This document shows positions 61,125 through 64,000 of a stretch of 64,000 nucleotides of DNA, one piece after another. This DNA is from Massilia violaceinigra (GTDB lineage: Bacteria; Pseudomonadota; Gammaproteobacteria; Burkholderiales; Burkholderiaceae_D). The translations under genes were made by a program, and so were the position numbers. Where the stretch lies: assembly GCF_002752675.1 (NCBI RefSeq), contig NZ_CP024608.1, forward strand, positions 4,836,001-4,900,000, in the 5' to 3' direction. Under the pieces are notes generated by a model, which saw only the letters and a list, made by a program, of their open reading frames with translations, searched no databases and was not told the DNA's origin. Within the stretch, counting starts at the first letter, position 1. Every line of letters starts with the position of its first letter.

Positions 61125-62147
61125 ATGAAAGCTGTAATCAAGCTGGTACCACTGGCATTGGCCATGGCCGCCTGCCTCCCCGCCAAGGCGTGGAACACCG
61201 AAACCCACCGCCAGATCGTGCTCGACGCGGTGCAATTCATGAAGACGCACCCGAACCAGACCAAGTACGCCAAGCTGCTCGCAGGCGTCAACAAGGCCGG
61301 CTACACGATGGACCAATTCGCCGCAGCCATCGGGCAGGGCGCGCACGACGTCGACTACTTCCAGGATACCTATCTGTGCGGCGCCACCACCGGCAATTGC
61401 CAGACCTCGCCGGCATGGGGCGCGGGTTCGGACCTGGCTCGCTATACCTCTTACTGGCATTTCCAGAGCCATACCCATGGCGCTGACGTGCATGGCAACG
61501 ACTTCGGTGGCTACAACTACCAGAAGATGAACAATGCCGGCGATATCGATACGCTGGCGGCGACATGGCTGGTCAACGACTACCTCGACGACGGCCCTGG
61601 CAACATGGGTGGCTGGTTCGGCGATTCGTCCAAGTACAACAGCTACGGCATCACCGAAGCGCGCTACCGCCAGGGCAGCTACTCGACGCGCGCCATGTAC
61701 GAGGATTACCAGGCGTTCCCGTTCCAGCCGATCGACAACCTGGGCCAGTATTTCTTCAGCCGCTTCCTGCAGGCGCCGTCGGCCCAGACCCTCGGCTTCG
61801 TGCTGCACACCACCGACCTGCTGCAGCCGCACCACACGTTCGGCACGCTGGCGAATAACCACTCGGGCTGGGAAAACTGGGTCACCGACTACTACAACAG
61901 CGAAAAGCTGAACGACCCGGCGCTGGTGCTGGCCGCGCTGGCGGACTTCACGCCGCTGGCGGCCAACGCCACCGACATCCGCGCCATGCTGACCCAGGGC
62001 GGCACCTACTCGTACAAGTACGGCGGCGCGGTGTTGTCGTCGAGCGACCACGCGGTGCGCCGCGGCGTCGCCAAAAAAATGGTGCCGCATTCGATCGCGC
62101 TGGTGGTGCGCCTGCTCGACCGCGCCGCCGAACGCATGGCCATCTAA
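61125..62147 (+). CDS. Zinc-dependent phospholipase C/S1-P1 nuclease-type exported enzyme
   Basis: This 340-residue secreted enzyme has a signal peptide ending AKA, which leaves Trp23 as the first mature residue. That is typical of the family, whose N-terminal Trp binds zinc. Other trinuclear-zinc ligand candidates are the His in NTETHRQ, GAHDVDYF, WHFQSHTHG, FVLHTTDLLQPHHT and NNHSGWENWV. It could hydrolyse phospholipids or nucleic acids; similar sequences are annotated either way. It lies 30 bases after the DUF4785 gene. Confidence 0.82.
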   Translation: MKAVIKLVPLALAMAACLPAKAWNTETHRQIVLDAVQFMKTHPNQTKYAKLLAGVNKAGYTMDQFAAAIGQGAHDVDYFQDTYLCGATTGNCQTSPAWGAGSDLARYTSYWHFQSHTHGADVHGNDFGGYNYQKMNNAGDIDTLAATWLVNDYLDDGPGNMGGWFGDSSKYNSYGITEARYRQGSYSTRAMYEDYQAFPFQPIDNLGQYFFSRFLQAPSAQTLGFVLHTTDLLQPHHTFGTLANNHSGWENWVTDYYNSEKLNDPALVLAALADFTPLAANATDIRAMLTQGGTYSYKYGGAVLSSSDHAVRRGVAKKMVPHSIALVVRLLDRAAERMAI

Positions 62148-62225
62148 ATCCGCTTTACCGGCATCGGCGCAGCGCCGGTGCCATTCCTCCACTTACAAAA
62201 TAAAAAAAGAAATGATGAATTCAAA

Positions 62226-64000
62226 ATGAAGAGTTTAACTACCATCCCGTTGCTGTCCGTGCTGCTGCTTGGCGCGGCCAGCGCGCAGGCCGGGCCGACG
62301 TGGGACAGCTACGTCAAGGATAGCTGCCAGGCCAACGGCACGCGCCAGTGGTCGGCCAAGATCAAGGGCGGCACCGGCAATATGACCCTGGACCAGGTCT
62401 GCAAGAGCGTGGTCGGGGTCAAGGTCGGCGGCACCTCCCTGACCGCCTTGCCGAACCGCTGCGTCAGTTATGCGCTGGCTGGCTGGTGGGGCGAATGGAA
62501 TGTGCCCGACGCCAGCTGCGCGCCATCGTTCCACCCGGTGGAGAAGGGCGCCTGTTCCGGCACCAAGTTCGGCGCACGCGTGTATTCCGCACGGGTCAAC
62601 TTCGTCCCGCCGGGCATGAGCTGGGAAACCGCCTGCCGCAGCGTCAAGGTGGCCAACATCGCCGGCTGGGAGCAGCCGCGCTTTCCCGACCGCTGCCTGA
62701 ACAAGGGCACCGGCGAATGGGGCGAATGGGATTCGATGGATGGCTCCTGCCAGTCGACCTTCGGCCCGCCCGAAAAGAAGCAGTGCAGCGCCAACGGCAA
62801 GCGCCTGTACACGGCGCGCCTGGAAAATACCTACGCCGACTGGGACTACTCGTGCCAGCACACCAGCGCCAACATCGCCGGCCAGGCCTTCGCCAAGCCG
62901 GACCGCTGCGTCAAACAGGTCACCGGCGAGTGGGGCGAATTCAATGTCAACGACAGCAGCTGCGCGCCCAAGTGGACCAACGTGACCAAGGGCCGCTGTT
63001 CCGATTCTGGGCGCCGCATCTTCACGGCCAAGCTCAATATGGATAATCTCGGCGACTTCGGGTTGACGTTCGCCAAAGCGTGCACGGAGACCGGCGCCAC
63101 CATCCACGGCCCGTCGGGCGACATCGCCTTCAAGCGGCCGACCCGCTGCACTGCGCCCGATATGGGCGAATTCGAAGTATTCGACAGCACCTGCAGCCCG
63201 GCCAACGACAGCAATGTCGCCGCGCCGGTGGGATCGTTCATCAAGTCGACCGCCCACGTGGAATTGAGCTGCAACGACGTGTGCGCCAACAGCACCGGTA
63301 ACTGGGGTTTTCCGACCGGCGCCTGCGTCAAGGGCTCGATCAACGATGGCCCGAATGCCGGCAAGGCGATCACCTGCGGAGAAAAACCGGCCTCGCTGTA
63401 TGCGGGAGCGACCGCCATGTCGTGTACCTGCGCGCCGCCGGCGACGGGCTTTGCCGACACCCACGCGCACCAGATGGCGCACCTGGGCTTCGGCGGGCGC
63501 GCCTTTGCGGGCAAGCCATTCGGCCCGATCGAGGAAGCGCTGGCATGGTGCGACCCGGTGCACGGTCCCGGCGGCTCGCTCGATAGCGTGGGCAATATCA
63601 TCGGTGGCGCCGAGGGCAGCACCGGACCAGGCCACCATGTGGGCGGCTTCCCGCAATTCGACGGCTGGCCGCGCTGGAACAGCCTGACGCACCAGCAGAT
63701 CTACGAAGACTGGCTGAAACGCGCGGTCGACGGCGGCCTGCGCCTGATGGTCATGCATGCGGTGAACAACCAGGATATCTTCGGCTTTCCGATCTTCGCC
63801 CCCAAGGCCGACGGCCGCACCAAGGAAGACATGGAAGCGGTCGACCTCCAGCTGGCCGAGGCGTTCAGGATGCAGCAGCATATCGACAACAAGGCCGGTG
63901 GCGCGGGCCTGGGCTGGTACCGCATCGTCAAGACCCCGGCCGAGGCGCGCGCGGTCAATGCGCAGGGCAAGCTGGCGGTGGTGCTGGGCATCGAGGTAGA
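62226..64000 (+). CDS. Exported protein with Cys/Trp-rich repeats and a metallohydrolase (M19/amidohydrolase-like) domain, 3' end outside window
   Basis: An open frame of at least 591 codons runs off the window. A signal peptide ends AQA near residue 22. Residues ~27-370 hold about four or five copies of a ~70-residue module, each starting with C-x-x-x-G-x-R and ending W/F-x-V-x-D-x-x-C, most with GEWGEW/F before it. From about residue 410, FADTHAHQMAHLGFGG supplies a metal-binding HxH. LRLMVMHAVNNQ and LAVVLGIEV follow, resembling membrane dipeptidase or related TIM-barrel hydrolases. The repeats are probably disulphide-bonded binding modules. Last gene of the exported-protein run. Confidence 0.7.
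   Translation, partial: MKSLTTIPLLSVLLLGAASAQAGPTWDSYVKDSCQANGTRQWSAKIKGGTGNMTLDQVCKSVVGVKVGGTSLTALPNRCVSYALAGWWGEWNVPDASCAPSFHPVEKGACSGTKFGARVYSARVNFVPPGMSWETACRSVKVANIAGWEQPRFPDRCLNKGTGEWGEWDSMDGSCQSTFGPPEKKQCSANGKRLYTARLENTYADWDYSCQHTSANIAGQAFAKPDRCVKQVTGEWGEFNVNDSSCAPKWTNVTKGRCSDSGRRIFTAKLNMDNLGDFGLTFAKACTETGATIHGPSGDIAFKRPTRCTAPDMGEFEVFDSTCSPANDSNVAAPVGSFIKSTAHVELSCNDVCANSTGNWGFPTGACVKGSINDGPNAGKAITCGEKPASLYAGATAMSCTCAPPATGFADTHAHQMAHLGFGGRAFAGKPFGPIEEALAWCDPVHGPGGSLDSVGNIIGGAEGSTGPGHHVGGFPQFDGWPRWNSLTHQQIYEDWLKRAVDGGLRLMVMHAVNNQDIFGFPIFAPKADGRTKEDMEAVDLQLAEAFRMQQHIDNKAGGAGLGWYRIVKTPAEARAVNAQGKLAVVLGIEV

Overview
The window is a GC-rich, densely coding bacterial chromosome segment. Its gene order (smc-zipA-ligA-galU-def; glnD-map; rpsB-tsf-pyrH-frr-uppS-cdsA-dxr-rseP-bamA-skp-lpxD-fabZ-lpxA-lpxB-rnhB-rRNA methyltransferase; ppsR-ppsA) and protein sequences point to a betaproteobacterium of the Oxalobacteraceae (Massilia/Duganella/Janthinobacterium type). 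This is inferred from gene order and family knowledge, not from a database search. No rRNA, tRNA or CRISPR array was seen.

Layout. 1-5758: end of smc, zipA, ligA, galU and def, tightly packed, then a small exported beta-rich protein. 5761-12705: a mixed block with a dienelactone hydrolase, a secreted M28 peptidase, a CPBP membrane protease, aquaporin Z, a secreted GH43 arabinosidase with a ricin-type lectin domain, and an RluF-type pseudouridine synthase. A decayed second copy of the synthase's 3' end lies on the other side of the GH43 gene. 12759-16182: glnD and map. 16183-32059: a housekeeping super-cluster for translation (rpsB, tsf, frr), UMP kinase, isoprenoid and phospholipid precursors (uppS, cdsA, dxr), envelope proteolysis and outer-membrane assembly (rseP, bamA, skp) and lipid A synthesis (lpxD, fabZ, lpxA, lpxB), ending with rnhB and a SpoU-type RNA methyltransferase. 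A REC-EAL signalling protein follows.

33339-42619 is an accessory island. It carries an Eag (DcrB/DUF1795) chaperone, a 1462-residue prePAAR/PAAR-Rhs type VI secretion effector with an unrecognised C-terminal toxin, its overlapping immunity gene, and then a visibly AT-richer string of orphan immunity-like genes and wreckage. The wreckage includes an IS66 transposase remnant, a decayed rhs-core fragment and a stop-interrupted small gene. This looks like a graveyard of displaced Rhs tip/immunity cassettes. Next to it, 42620-48256 encodes an 1878-residue DUF4011/SF1-helicase/Vsr-like nuclease/DUF3320 protein, a plausible stand-alone anti-phage or anti-plasmid factor.

48260-54120 returns to core functions: the PEP synthase regulator divergent from ppsA, an NfeD/stomatin pair and an SDR oxidoreductase. 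54265-58609 holds a patatin-like lipoprotein, a DUF4124 protein and a short signal peptidase I. 58833-64000 is a run of four same-strand genes for exported proteins: an alpha/beta hydrolase, a DUF4785 protein, a zinc phospholipase C/S1-P1-type enzyme, and a protein with Cys-rich repeats in front of a metallohydrolase domain, cut by the window end.
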